45,219 nt of DNA from an uncultured Collinsella sp. (GCA_900549135.1 URNI01000002.1:1-45219); one strand, 5' to 3'. Positions 23,496 to 32,634 are shown, counted from the stretch's first letter. Numbers and translations are program-made. The notes: generated by a model not told the origin, from the letters alone.

Positions 23496-24301
23496 CGTCC
23501 ATCACGCTCCCATGCAACGAACTGTTCAGGCCAGCCCTGAACTTGTGGCTGAATATGCTCGGCGCAGCCCTTAAATGCCGTTAGGGCCGTGGCGAGCGAT
23601 GCCCCATGCTTTCCATGCGGAAAGACATGTAGGCTAAAGCCAATCCCGTGGTCGGCAAGAGCCTGCGCAAGAAGGAGGCTATTTTGAACTGGTACCGATG
23701 CATCCTCGGCGGTATGCCACAAGAACGTACGGGGGAAGCCCTCGCCCACCATATTCTCGATCGACAACTTTTGAGCCAAAGCGCCATCGGCACCCGTTAG
23801 GTGTTCAAATGAACCACGATGAGCATAGGCCCCCGAGCTTACGACCGGATAGCCCAAGCAAAGTGTGTCAGGCCGAATCGACTCAGGCGATGCCGCAATC
23901 GACTCTGCAAGCCAGGGTTGGTCCCAAAGCACCCCGAGCAAGCCAACTAGATGCCCACCGGCCGAAAAACCCATGACCGTAATCCGATCAGGATCGACAC
24001 AGTACTCTGCCGCATGGCTTCGGACGGTATCGACCGCCCGCGCGAGTTCTTGCAATGCCAGCGGATAGACAGCCGGAGCAACCGAATAGTTCAGTACAAA
24101 CGCTTGGTAGCCCATCGCCAACAAACGGAGCGCTACCGGCTCGCCTTCGCGCGGCGAAACGTGATCGTAGCCGCCTCCTGGCACGACCATAACTGCAGGC
24201 AGCGGTTTTAAAGCATAAGCATCTTCGGTCGGGGCAAAAACATAAGACGTAATCGTGGCAGACGAGCCATCGACCCCGACAGGAATCGTTTTATTGAGCA
24301 T
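23492..24301 (-). CDS. Alpha/beta-hydrolase, acetylesterase-like (BD-FAE/XynB-like)
   Basis: A 269-residue cytoplasmic hydrolase. It has the oxyanion motif VVPGGGYDHVSPREGEP (H/P-G-G-G type, about 37-55), the nucleophile elbow GFSAGGHL (about residue 115) and the late acid/His pair (TAEDASVP and HGKHG). Members of this family deacetylate xylan or pectin fragments. I choose the ATG at 24301 because AAGGGA is 5 nt upstream; an in-frame extension of 17 codons has no ribosome site. It is the first of a chain of three esterase genes (with CE8 fusion and SGNH) leading into GH105. Confidence 0.85.
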   Translation of the reverse strand: MLNKTIPVGVDGSSATITSYVFAPTEDAYALKPLPAVMVVPGGGYDHVSPREGEPVALRLLAMGYQAFVLNYSVAPAVYPLALQELARAVDTVRSHAAEYCVDPDRITVMGFSAGGHLVGLLGVLWDQPWLAESIAASPESIRPDTLCLGYPVVSSGAYAHRGSFEHLTGADGALAQKLSIENMVGEGFPRTFLWHTAEDASVPVQNSLLLAQALADHGIGFSLHVFPHGKHGASLATALTAFKGCAEHIQPQVQGWPEQFVAWERDGR

Positions 24302-24353
24302 GTATTCCCTTTCACCATGATGCGTAGCGCAGCGCACACGGCCGTATCGCACA

Positions 24354-24390
24354 AGGGCTGCATTGCCGATTTATCCGACAATGCAGCCCT
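24354..24390 (-). other. Intergenic stem-loop between GH28 and esterase genes
   Basis: Perfect 12-bp arms, AGGGCTGCATTG and CAATGCAGCCCT, with only TTGTG after the stem on the minus strand. It is probably an RNA-stabilising or partial terminator hairpin within a long transcript. Confidence 0.6.
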
Positions 24391-24405
24391 GGTCATCACC
24401 CCGAG

Positions 24406-26001
24406 TTAGGAACGGATAACCTTGTCGACGTTCTGGAGCTGCAGTTCCTCGCCGTCCTGGCCCTCAATCACCACATTTTGCAGATCGAGTACCTTGACGT
24501 TTTGCGCGATGATGCCCTGGCGTACCATGGGCTCAACGCCGCAGGCCATGGCCGGGACAAAGGGCTCGGCATCGTCGGCAAAGGTAACGTGAACGTCTTG
24601 GAACGTCAGACGCGTCACCTTGCTCTCGGGCAGACCCGTGATATAGGCCGCGGCAGCATGGCAGTTGGTGGCCTCGATATCGCAAAACGTCGTGGCACCA
24701 AAGCCGGGCGTGCGGTCGTCGACAGGCAGCGCCTCGCGAGACTGCACGTAATCGGTCTTGCCGTCCTTGTCACAGAAGTAGAAGGAGTTGACCACGAAGG
24801 GCGTGAGCACCTCGTCCATGCGAATGTGCTCAAAGGTAATGCCCTCGTTGACGGCATCCTTGCCGCGCCCGCGGCGGGTCTTGACGCGCAGGCCGCGGTC
24901 GGTGCGCTCAAAGAGGCACTTGCTCACGGTAAGGTCCTTGATGCCGCCGGCAGCCTCTGAACCCAGGACCACGGCGCCGTGACCATCGTGCATGTAGCAG
25001 TGAGAGATCAGCACGTCGTGCGTGGCGGGACGAAGCTCGGGCTCAATGCCCAGCTTGCCGCTCTTGATGGCGATGCAGTCGTCGCCCACCGAGAACTGAC
25101 AGCCAAGGATGCGGACAAAGCCGCAGCTCTCGGGATCGAAACCGTCGGTGTTGTGGGAGTTCTTGGGGCCCTCGATGGACAGGCAGAGCGCATCGACGTG
25201 CTCGCACAGGATGGGGTGGATGTTCCACGCCGGGCTGTTGCGGACGGTGAAGCCGGCCATGCTCACGTTCTCACACTCGGATAGGAAGATCATGCGCGGG
25301 CGGGCGACCTCGCGGCCCTCCTCCGGGCGAAAGATGTTCTTAAAGTCCTTGTTCCACCAGTTGTCCTCGGCAAAATCGGTCTGACCGTCGATGGCACCAC
25401 GACCATAGATGCACACGTCGTGCACGCTCAGACCCGTAAAGGTAGAGCAGTAGGTCGAGAAACTCTCGCCCTCCCAGCGGCCCAGGGGCAGCATATCGGT
25501 GCCGGCATACCCGGCGCCCTCGTCGCCTGTGACCGTGCCCGGAATGTAGGCAAGCGCCGCGCGATCGTGACGGGCCAACAGCACCGCTCCCTCGGCGAGC
25601 TCGATGTTGATATTGCTCTTAAGGAAGAGGGACTTGATGCGATAACTACCGGCGGGGATCAGCACGCGCCCGCCCTTGGGGCAGGCCATGATGGCAGCCT
25701 GGATGTTGGTGGTGTCGTCGTGCTCGGCATCGCCCTTGGCGCCACAGTCGCGAACGTTGATGGTAAAGGGCTCAGCCGGCGTGGTGACACCTACGCTCAG
25801 CTCACGCTCGCCACAAACAAAACGAACCAGGTTGCGCTTGCCGGGGATCAGGCCGTCGACATAGGTCTCGACCGTATTCGTGGTACCGGCGGGCTCGTCG
25901 TTGACAAAGATCTCCATCGTATCGGCACAGGTAAAGTAGCCGCCGTCGTCAAGCTCGATCACGGCCGCGCGGGCGTTGCGCCAGATAACGTTCGTCTCCA
26001 T
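24406..26001 (-). CDS. GH28 polygalacturonase (exo-acting type likely)
   Basis: A 531-residue right-handed beta-helix hydrolase. All GH28 motifs are present: NTDGFDP (284-290), GDDCIAIKSG (306-315, the paired Asp), GHGAVVLGSE (340-349) and RTDRGLRVKT (366-375, R-x-K). The N-terminal 80 residues form an extra beta-sandwich-like part (VETYVDGLIPGKRNLVRFVCGER), as in exo-polygalacturonosidases of gut bacteria. No signal peptide, so it cleaves imported oligogalacturonides and delivers galacturonate to UxaC. AGGGAG lies 6 nt before the ATG at 26001; a TTG five codons upstream overlaps it. A strong terminator lies only about 48 nt upstream, so expression depends on read-through or a very short promoter. 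Confidence 0.9.
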   Translation of the reverse strand: METNVIWRNARAAVIELDDGGYFTCADTMEIFVNDEPAGTTNTVETYVDGLIPGKRNLVRFVCGERELSVGVTTPAEPFTINVRDCGAKGDAEHDDTTNIQAAIMACPKGGRVLIPAGSYRIKSLFLKSNINIELAEGAVLLARHDRAALAYIPGTVTGDEGAGYAGTDMLPLGRWEGESFSTYCSTFTGLSVHDVCIYGRGAIDGQTDFAEDNWWNKDFKNIFRPEEGREVARPRMIFLSECENVSMAGFTVRNSPAWNIHPILCEHVDALCLSIEGPKNSHNTDGFDPESCGFVRILGCQFSVGDDCIAIKSGKLGIEPELRPATHDVLISHCYMHDGHGAVVLGSEAAGGIKDLTVSKCLFERTDRGLRVKTRRGRGKDAVNEGITFEHIRMDEVLTPFVVNSFYFCDKDGKTDYVQSREALPVDDRTPGFGATTFCDIEATNCHAAAAYITGLPESKVTRLTFQDVHVTFADDAEPFVPAMACGVEPMVRQGIIAQNVKVLDLQNVVIEGQDGEELQLQNVDKVIRS

Positions 26002-26048
26002 GGATTTCTCCCTCAAAAAGATGCTCTAAAGGCAAATTGTACGCTGTT

Positions 26049-26093
26049 AAAAAAGGGCCGTGCCTGCCGGCGGAATTCCGGTGGCACGGCCCT
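26049..26093 (-). terminator. Intrinsic terminator after the GPH transporter
   Basis: On the minus strand: AGGGCCGTGCC ... GGCACGGCCCT followed by TTTTTAAC, with inner CCGGAATTCCG pairing. It sits between the transporter stop (26117) and the GH28 start (26001). Confidence 0.9.
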
Positions 26094-26116
26094 GTGATTT
26101 GGACGATATGTCGGCC

Positions 26117-27676
26117 TTACTCGGCGGGGGTTACGCTACCGTCCTGGAAGCCAACGTTGTTGTGGGCAAAGCAGTCCTCGTACTTAAAGCCGGAGAGCTC
26201 CTCGCAAAGCGCCTTGACCTCGGGCTTGACGTCGGCCATCTTGCCACCCTCCTTGACGCGGTGAATCTCGTCGCAAAGGATGTCGCACTGCTCCTTGTCG
26301 ATCTTGATGCCGCGGGCAAGGACGGCCGCAAGCAGGAAGAAGCCGGCGCAGCCGATGATCATGTAGCCGCAGATATACAGAGGCACGGTAGCGGGCTGGG
26401 TCACGGCGTCGCTATTGCCGGCGGTCTGAATGAAGCCGGAGGCAGCAAGGACGATAGCCCACACGTTGACGGCGATAGCCTGGGCGATCTGCTGGCAGAG
26501 CTGCTGCGCGGAGCTGTAGATGCCCTCGCGACGACGCAGGGTGATGAGTTCATCGACATCGGGGATGTAGTTGAGCAGAACATCGGGCAGGTACTGGAAG
26601 CCGACGTAGAAGAACTTCCAGATGGCGAAGATGATGGGGTAGGCGATCATGGCGATGGCGACCGTGGAGGTGCCGTTGATCTGACCAAAGGCGAAGTAGT
26701 TGTAGGCAATGATGCACGCAGCGCAACCGACATTTGCGAGGTACCAAGACTTGTGGAAGCCCTTCTTGGCCATGAGGGCGACCCAGATGGCGGTGCAGAC
26801 GATAGCGACGACCTTGCCAGGCATCTCCATCACGGACTCGTAGGACTTAGGAATCTGCAGGCAGTAGACGATGAAGAAGGACAGGCAGGCAGACCAGCAG
26901 GCAGCAGCAAGCTTCGTGGAGACCTGTGCATACAGGACCTTGCGGAAGGACTTGTTGCGGAAGGTGGAGATAACGTCGATGAAGAACTTCTTGATGCCCT
27001 CGCCGACGCTCTCGATCTTCTCCTGAGCGACCTCCTCGGGGGTGTGCTCCCATGTGGACAGGTACACGCAGAGCAGCGAGATTGCCATGACCGAAGCGTT
27101 GATCGTAGCGATGATGAAGTAGCTAAACGGGTTGGTCTCGCCGAAGGTGCCAAAGCCAAAGCCGACGAGTGCTGCCATCAGGAAGCCGGCGGCGTTACCA
27201 AAGAGATGCTTGTAGCCGGTAAGGTACGTACGCTCCTTAAAGTCGTCGGTCATCTCGATGGTAAGCGGCGACAGGTTGGCGGTGCAGAACGTGTACGCGA
27301 CGTTGTAGATCAGGTACAGCACAAAGTAGTACGGGAAGCCAAACGGCGTAGCCACGAAGATGAGCGGCTCGGCGATCATCATCGGGATGGCCAGCAAGAT
27401 CCAGAAACGACGACGACCAAAGATGCGGCCAATCTTGGTGGCATAGAAGTTATCGGCCACAAAGCCCATCAGCGGGCAAAGAATGGCGTTGACATAGATG
27501 GCAAACGAGCTGATCAGTGCAGCCTCGCCTGCGGACAGGCCACACTCCGTGGACAGGAACAGCACCATGTAGCTGTGCGTAAAGGTCAGGGCACCGGAAT
27601 TGAGCATACCGCCCATACCAAAGCCCAAGCGCGTCCAGAATGTGATCTTACGCTTTTTTCCGATCTTATTAGTCAT
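26117..27676 (-). CDS. GPH-family (glycoside-pentoside-hexuronide) symporter
   Basis: A 519-residue carrier with about 12 membrane segments. It begins IGKKRKITFWTRLGFGMGGMLNSGALTFTHSYMVLF, the typical GPH start with the helix I GxG region. The loop FVADNFYATKIGRIFGRRRFWILLAIPMMI contains the conserved D...K.GR.R pattern after helix II. GPH carriers bring in melibiose, xylosides, glucuronides and, in TogT-like members, oligogalacturonides with Na+ or H+. In this context unsaturated and saturated oligogalacturonides are the best guess. I use the ATG at 27676 with GAGGGAG upstream; the extension to 27727 has no such site. It has its own promoter with LacI-type operators and its own terminator, so it is expressed as a unit with limited read-through into GH28. 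Confidence 0.88.
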   Translation of the reverse strand: MTNKIGKKRKITFWTRLGFGMGGMLNSGALTFTHSYMVLFLSTECGLSAGEAALISSFAIYVNAILCPLMGFVADNFYATKIGRIFGRRRFWILLAIPMMIAEPLIFVATPFGFPYYFVLYLIYNVAYTFCTANLSPLTIEMTDDFKERTYLTGYKHLFGNAAGFLMAALVGFGFGTFGETNPFSYFIIATINASVMAISLLCVYLSTWEHTPEEVAQEKIESVGEGIKKFFIDVISTFRNKSFRKVLYAQVSTKLAAACWSACLSFFIVYCLQIPKSYESVMEMPGKVVAIVCTAIWVALMAKKGFHKSWYLANVGCAACIIAYNYFAFGQINGTSTVAIAMIAYPIIFAIWKFFYVGFQYLPDVLLNYIPDVDELITLRRREGIYSSAQQLCQQIAQAIAVNVWAIVLAASGFIQTAGNSDAVTQPATVPLYICGYMIIGCAGFFLLAAVLARGIKIDKEQCDILCDEIHRVKEGGKMADVKPEVKALCEELSGFKYEDCFAHNNVGFQDGSVTPAE

Positions 27677-27753
27677 CGAGCTCCCTCTCTTTTCTCGATT
27701 GTCTTGTAACAAGACAGTTGAGTCCACACTGACATCTGTCTGCCCAGCGTTCA

Positions 27754-27809
27754 GGGTGAACGTTTAGTTAGATTATGCGCGATTGCTTACGACAGGTGAA
27801 CGTTCACTT
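27754..27809 (-). promoter_or_regulatory. Promoter of the GPH symporter with two operators
   Basis: Operators GGGTGAACGTTTAGTT (27754-27769) and AGGTGAACGTTCACTT (27794-27809), 40 bp apart. Minus-strand -35 TTCACC at 27795-27800 and -10 CATAAT at 27772-27777, spacer 17. One operator covers the -35 and the other sits directly behind the -10, the same layout as at uxaC. Confidence 0.75.
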
Positions 27810-27821
27810 GAATAATATCCT

Positions 27822-27849
27822 TGAACGGTCGATTTTTACCGCTGAACGG
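27822..27849 (-). promoter_or_regulatory. 28-bp direct-repeat promoter element, copy 4
   Basis: Begins TGAACGGTCGATTTTT and ends TGAACGG. It begins 21 bp upstream of the -35 of the GPH promoter. Confidence 0.7.
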
Positions 27850-27914
27850 ACACAATTGAGATCCTCACACCTATTTTCTGCTGGTAAAGGTGCCATGCTG
27901 GACAGCCATGAGAT

Positions 27915-27930
27915 AGGTGAACGTTTATCA
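27915..27930. promoter_or_regulatory. Additional LacI-type half-perfect operator
   Basis: AGGTGAACGTTTATCA matches the left half and centre of the pectin operator. It lies about 110 bp upstream of the GPH promoter, behind the uxaA terminator, and could assist DNA looping. Confidence 0.5.
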
Positions 27931-27963
27931 GATTTTCCAACATATTCACTTAACCATGAAACG

Positions 27964-27997
27964 AAAAGGCCCCGCCGGGAACACTCCCGATGGGGCC
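27964..27997 (-). terminator. Terminator of the uxaCBA operon
   Basis: Minus strand: GGCCCC and CGGGA pair with TCCCG and GGGGCC, followed by TTTTCGTTT, 35 nt behind the uxaA stop. Confidence 0.88.
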
Positions 27998-28031
27998 GAT
28001 GACATCTCGCTATGCTTGGGCGCACTTGCCG

Positions 28032-29516
28032 CTACAAGCAGACGCCGTCCTTCCAGATACTGATCTCGTGACAGCCACGGCGCTCAGCACTCGTGAGCTT
28101 ACCGCTCGCCGTCTCCAGCACCAGCTGGTACAGATCGTGGGCAGCCTCGTCGAGCGTGCGCTCACCCGTGGCAATCACGCCAGCGTTAAAGTCCATCCAG
28201 TTGGCCTTGTGGTCGCACAAACGCTGATTGGTGAACACCTTGAGGGTAGGCGCCGGCGCGCCAAACGGTGTGCCGCGGCCGGTCGAGAACAGAATCACGT
28301 GGCAGCCGGCAGCCGTCAACGCCGTGGTGGATACCATGTCGTTGCCCGGACCGCACAGCATGTTCAGGCCGTGTTTATTTGCCTGGCCGGCATACGGCAG
28401 CACGTCGACGATGGGGGCAGATCCGCCCTTTTGCACGCAGCCGCAGCTCTTGTCCTCGAGCGTGGTAATACCGCCGTCCTTGTTGCCGGGACTCGGGTTC
28501 TCATAAACGACCTCGCCGTGGCTAATAAAGTAGTCCTTAAAACCATTGAGCATGTCGGAGGCAGCGTTAAAGACCTGCTCGTTCTCGCAACGGTCGAGCA
28601 GGATGCTCTCCGCGCCAAACATCTCGGGCACCTCGGTAAGCACCGACGTGCCGCCACGGGCGACGACCATATCGCTCACGCGACCGATCGTGGGGTTGGC
28701 GGTAATGCCCGAAAGACCGTCGGAGCCGCCACACTTAAGACCAATGACCAGCTCGGAGGCCGGAATGGGCTCGCGCTTGGACTGCTTTGCCAGGTCTGCC
28801 AGCTCGGCCAGAATCTTGTGGCCCTCGATTTGCTCGTCGGCTACATCCTGGCAGGTGAGAAAACGAACGCGCTCGTGATCGAAGTCACCGAGCTCGTCGA
28901 GCACCTGCTGATGCGTGCAGTTCTCGCAACCGAGCGACAGGAACAGCACGCCCGCGGCATTTGCGTGACGCGACAGTGCCACCAGCAGACGACGGGTCTG
29001 GGCATGGTCGGCGCCGGTCTGCGAGCAACCGAACGGATGCGGGAAGTAGTAGACGCCCTCCAGCGAGCCATCGACCAGATCCTGGGCCTGCTCGCACATG
29101 GCACGGGCGACTTCGTTGACACAGCCGACCGTGGGGATGATCCACAGCTCGTTGCGCGTCGCGGCACGACCGTCGGCGCGGCGGAACCCCATAAAGGTCT
29201 CAGGCTCAACGGGATCCACGACCGGATGCGTGGGGTTGTAGGCGTACTCGACCTCGCCCGAAAGGTTGGTCTTCACATTGTGCGTGTGGAGCCACTGACC
29301 GGGCTGGACATCGCCCGTCACGTGTCCGATGGGCAAGCCGTACTTGATGACGTCCTCCCCTGCGGCAATCGAGCGCACGGCCATCTTATGACCCTGCGGA
29401 ATATCAGCCGCGGCCACGACCTCGCCCACCCCGGGAACCGCGACGGCAGTGCCCTTGGCAAGCGGCGACAGCGCGACAATCACGTTATCGGCCGGATTAA
29501 TCTGGATAGTGTTCAT
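28032..29516 (-). CDS. uxaA: Altronate dehydratase
   Basis: A 494-residue enzyme that dehydrates D-altronate to 2-keto-3-deoxygluconate, the third step of galacturonate catabolism. The N-terminal SAF-like domain (about 1-95: MNTIQINPADNVIVALSPLAKGTAVAVPG ... GQWLHTHNV) is followed by the UxaA catalytic domain with its conserved Cys segments (LGCENCTHQQVLDEL, SCGCVQKGG) and the GLKCGGSDGLSGITANP motif. Length equals the E. coli enzyme (about 495). It is the last gene of uxaC-uxaB-uxaA, with AGGA 9 nt before the ATG. The product needs a KDG kinase and aldolase that are not in this window. Confidence 0.95.
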   Translation of the reverse strand: MNTIQINPADNVIVALSPLAKGTAVAVPGVGEVVAAADIPQGHKMAVRSIAAGEDVIKYGLPIGHVTGDVQPGQWLHTHNVKTNLSGEVEYAYNPTHPVVDPVEPETFMGFRRADGRAATRNELWIIPTVGCVNEVARAMCEQAQDLVDGSLEGVYYFPHPFGCSQTGADHAQTRRLLVALSRHANAAGVLFLSLGCENCTHQQVLDELGDFDHERVRFLTCQDVADEQIEGHKILAELADLAKQSKREPIPASELVIGLKCGGSDGLSGITANPTIGRVSDMVVARGGTSVLTEVPEMFGAESILLDRCENEQVFNAASDMLNGFKDYFISHGEVVYENPSPGNKDGGITTLEDKSCGCVQKGGSAPIVDVLPYAGQANKHGLNMLCGPGNDMVSTTALTAAGCHVILFSTGRGTPFGAPAPTLKVFTNQRLCDHKANWMDFNAGVIATGERTLDEAAHDLYQLVLETASGKLTSAERRGCHEISIWKDGVCL

Positions 29517-29555
29517 TACAAATGGTCCTAACCCTACAGGTTGAGCAGAAGTCGA

Positions 29556-29587
29556 GACGCGGGCACGCCGTCCCGCGCCCGCGTCTG
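29556..29587 (-). other. Intercistronic stem-loop uxaB-uxaA
   Basis: 10-bp arms AGACGCGGGC and GCCCGCGTCT with further GC pairing and no T-run. It is probably an mRNA processing or stabilising element that sets the relative level of uxaA. Confidence 0.6.
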
Positions 29588-29597
29588 CGCCGGAAAT

Positions 29598-31112
29598 TTA
29601 CGCCTGAGCGTTGGCGAAGGCCTGCTTGGCGCCCTCGGCACGCACGACGGCGAGCGCGCTGACGACAAACTCCTCAAGACCTGCGATCTGCGTAAGGTCC
29701 TCGCCCCACATCTGCTCGTTGGTGAGCACGTCGTGCACCAGCTGGGCATCGTCGGCGCCGGCATGGGCGGCGTAGAAGTCGAGCACGAAGGCGTCGTCCT
29801 GAGCGGTGTACTCGGTGCCGTCGGAGCGACGCAGGTGCAGGCCGTCGCCCTCGCGGGACACGAGCTCCTGCGTGTAGAAGGAGATGAGCGTAGCGAGGCT
29901 CGTCGCCAGGCACTTGGGCAGGTTGCCGGTCTCGGCAACGTAGTCCTTGAGCGTGGGCAGGTCGCGAGCGCGCCACTTAGCCGTGGAGTTGAGGCAGATG
30001 GAGAGCAGCGCATGATCAATAAACGGGTTGTCGAAGCGGTTTTCGACGGCGGCGGCAAAGGCCTTGCAGTCCTCGACATCCAAGTCGGCGGCAAGCGTCG
30101 GAATGACCTCGTCGTAGAGCATGGTGTTCATGAAGCCGCGAATGGTCTCGTCATGCATGCAGTCGCGCACGATATCAAAGCCGGCAACCCAGGAACCCGG
30201 AACGAAGGCGGTGTGGGCACCGTTGAGAATGCGGACCTTGCGCTTTTTGTACGGGGTGACGTCGGGAGTCACAAAGACACCCGGAAGACCAGCCTTCACA
30301 AAGGGAAGCTTCTCGGCAAGCGACTCGTCGCCCTGGATGCCCCACATCTGGAAGGGCTCGCGCACGGCCAGGAAGGGATCCTCGTAGCCCAGACGCTCAG
30401 CCACCACGGCGGCCTCGGATGCGTCGCGGATACGGCCCGGTACGATGGTGTCGACGAGCGTGGTGCAGACGGTGCAGTCGTTGGCCATCCACTGCGCAAA
30501 CTCGTCCTCCCAGCCCCAGTCGCTCACGTACTGGTTCATGATGCGCAGCAACTCCTCGCCGTTGTGATCGATGAGCTCGCAGGCGAGGACGATGACGCCC
30601 GGCTTACCGGCAGCCCAGCGGGTGTGGAGCACCTGGGCAAGCTTGGCGGGGAAGCTCGCGGGTGGCATGTCGTCGGCCTTGCAGGACGGGTCATAGGCGA
30701 TACCGGCCTCGGTGGTGTTGGAGACGATGATCTCTAGGTCGTCGGAGACAGCGACCTCCATCATGGCACGGTAGTCGTCCTCACGATACGGGTTAAGGCA
30801 GCGGCTGCAGGCGCTGATCACGCGGGACTCGTCAACCGTGTTGCCGTTCTCCTTGCCGCGCACCAGCACGGTGTACAGATCGTCCTGGGCATTGATACCG
30901 TCGGCAAAGCCAAAGGCACCGCTGATGGGCTGCACCATGACGACCTTGCCGTTCCAGCCGGTGGCCTCGTTGCCCATGTCAAAGAAGCGATCGACGAAGG
31001 CACGCAGGAAATTGCCCTCGCCAAACTGCAGGACCTTCTCGGGAGCATCCTTGGGCAGCAGATAGCCCTTGTAGCCGATCTTCTCGAGCGCATCGTAGCT
31101 GATGTTCTCCAT
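29598..31112 (-). CDS. uxaB: Tagaturonate reductase (altronate oxidoreductase)
   Basis: A 504-residue member of the mannitol dehydrogenase family that reduces D-tagaturonate to D-altronate with NADH. N-terminal dinucleotide fold: VLQFGEGNFLRAFVDRFFDMGNEA (about 28-51). The family's conserved K-x(4)-N-x(2)-H active-site region appears as KKRKVRILNGAHTAFVPGSWVAG (about 288-310). The family signature around SDDLEIIVSNTTEAGIAYDPS separates it from fructuronate-specific UxuB and plain mannitol dehydrogenase. Slightly longer than the E. coli protein (483). AAGGAG lies 8 nt before the ATG. It is the middle gene of the operon, flanked by stem-loops on both sides. Confidence 0.93.
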   Translation of the reverse strand: MENISYDALEKIGYKGYLLPKDAPEKVLQFGEGNFLRAFVDRFFDMGNEATGWNGKVVMVQPISGAFGFADGINAQDDLYTVLVRGKENGNTVDESRVISACSRCLNPYREDDYRAMMEVAVSDDLEIIVSNTTEAGIAYDPSCKADDMPPASFPAKLAQVLHTRWAAGKPGVIVLACELIDHNGEELLRIMNQYVSDWGWEDEFAQWMANDCTVCTTLVDTIVPGRIRDASEAAVVAERLGYEDPFLAVREPFQMWGIQGDESLAEKLPFVKAGLPGVFVTPDVTPYKKRKVRILNGAHTAFVPGSWVAGFDIVRDCMHDETIRGFMNTMLYDEVIPTLAADLDVEDCKAFAAAVENRFDNPFIDHALLSICLNSTAKWRARDLPTLKDYVAETGNLPKCLATSLATLISFYTQELVSREGDGLHLRRSDGTEYTAQDDAFVLDFYAAHAGADDAQLVHDVLTNEQMWGEDLTQIAGLEEFVVSALAVVRAEGAKQAFANAQA

Positions 31113-31154
31113 CTATGTGTCTCCTTAGATGTCTGTTAGCGTGCAAGCAAAACG

Positions 31155-31180
31155 GGGCGCCGCGTGTGGCAACGGCGCCC
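31155..31180 (-). other. Intercistronic stem-loop uxaC-uxaB (partial terminator)
   Basis: Minus strand: GGGCGCCG and CGGCGCCC around a TTGCCACACG loop, followed by CGTTTTGC. It could reduce read-through from uxaC to uxaB. Confidence 0.65.
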
Positions 31181-31206
31181 AGGGTTCAATGTGATTCGAT
31201 GCGGGC

Positions 31207-32634
31207 TTAGGCCTCGACGGTGTCCAGGTCAAAGCCAAAGTAGCGGACCGCATTGTTGTAGCTGATATCGCGCACGATGGTGCCCAGCAGCTCCATGTCG
31301 GCCGGATACTTGCCCTGCTCAACCCACTCGCCAATCACGCTGCACAACACGCGACGGAAATACTCGTGGCGCGGATAGGACAGGAAGGAGCGGGAATCGG
31401 TAAGCATGCCCACAAAGTTGCCCAACACGCCCTCGTTAGCCAGAGCCGTAAGCTGCTCGCGCATGCCGACCTCGTTGTCGTTGAACCACCAGGCGGAGCC
31501 GTTCTGAATCTTACCGGCAGTCGGAGCCTCCTGGAAGCAACCCATGACGGTATCGATCATGGTGTTATCGATGGGGTTCAGGCTGTACAGGATGGTCTTG
31601 GGCAAGCCGCAGGTCTCCTGGATGGAGTTGAGGAAATCGGCGAGCTGGTCGGACGGCGTGTAGTTGGAGATGCAGTCGTAGCCGGTGTCGGGACCGAGTT
31701 TGGCGAACATGGCGCGGTTGTTGTCGCGCTTGCAGCCAAAGTGCAGCTGCATGGCCCAGCCCAGACGGACATACTCGCCGGCAACGAACTGCATAAAGGC
31801 AGTCTTGTACTTGAGGACCTCTTCCTCGGTAAGCGGCTCGGCAGCCAGACCCTTGGCAAAGATAGCCTCGATCTCGTCGGCGGTAGCCGGGACGTACATA
31901 ACGTAGTCGAGTGCGTGGTCGGAGGCGCGGCAGCCCAGCTCGTGAGCAACGTCGTAGCGCTTGGAAATGGCAGCCTTCATGCCCTCAAAGTCGCTGACCT
32001 CAACGCCGGCAACCTCGGAAAGGTGCTTGCAGTAGTCGGCAAACTCCTGGCCGCGCTCGATGCGCAAAGCGGCATCGGGGCGCATGGCGGGAACGACCTG
32101 AACGTCAAAGCTGTCGTCGGCGGCAATCTTCTTGTGCCACTCAAAGCTGTCGGCGGGGTCGTCGGTAGTGCAGATCATGCGGACGTTGGACTGCTTGATC
32201 AGGTTACGGCAGGTAAAGCTAGCCTCAGCGAGCTTGGCGTTGGCAAGGTCCCAGACCTCCTGGGCAGTCTTGCCGTTGAGGACGCCCTCGTAGCCAAAGT
32301 AGCGCTTAAGCTCCAGGTGGCTCCACTCAAAGACGGGGTTGCCAACGCAGCGACCCAGGGTCTCGGCCCACTTTTGGAACTTCTCGCGAGCAGGGGCGTC
32401 GCCAGTGATAAAACGCTCGTCGACGCCGTTGGCACGCATCAGGCGCCACTTGTAGTGGTCGCCGCCCAGCCAAACCTCGGTGATGTTCTCGAAACGCTTG
32501 TCCTCCCAAATCTCCTTAGGAGAAATGTGGCAGTGATAGTCGACGATGGGCATGCCCTCGGCAAAGTTGTGGAACAGCTCCTCGCCGGTCTTAGTGCTCA
32601 GCAGGAAATCCTGATCGTCCATAAAGTTTTTCAT
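31207..32634 (-). CDS. uxaC: Uronate isomerase
   Basis: A 475-residue amidohydrolase-superfamily enzyme that converts D-galacturonate to D-tagaturonate (and D-glucuronate to D-fructuronate). It starts MKNFMDDQDFLLSTKTGEELF, with the metal-binding VDYHCHISPKEI (H-x-H, about 28-39) and downstream RMICTTDDPADS. The length agrees with the family (about 470). AAAGGGG lies 7 nt before the ATG at 32634; the open frame extends to 32778, but that stretch runs across the operators and promoter. First gene of the operon uxaC-uxaB-uxaA, under two perfect or near-perfect LacI-type operators. Confidence 0.95.
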   Translation of the reverse strand: MKNFMDDQDFLLSTKTGEELFHNFAEGMPIVDYHCHISPKEIWEDKRFENITEVWLGGDHYKWRLMRANGVDERFITGDAPAREKFQKWAETLGRCVGNPVFEWSHLELKRYFGYEGVLNGKTAQEVWDLANAKLAEASFTCRNLIKQSNVRMICTTDDPADSFEWHKKIAADDSFDVQVVPAMRPDAALRIERGQEFADYCKHLSEVAGVEVSDFEGMKAAISKRYDVAHELGCRASDHALDYVMYVPATADEIEAIFAKGLAAEPLTEEEVLKYKTAFMQFVAGEYVRLGWAMQLHFGCKRDNNRAMFAKLGPDTGYDCISNYTPSDQLADFLNSIQETCGLPKTILYSLNPIDNTMIDTVMGCFQEAPTAGKIQNGSAWWFNDNEVGMREQLTALANEGVLGNFVGMLTDSRSFLSYPRHEYFRRVLCSVIGEWVEQGKYPADMELLGTIVRDISYNNAVRYFGFDLDTVEA

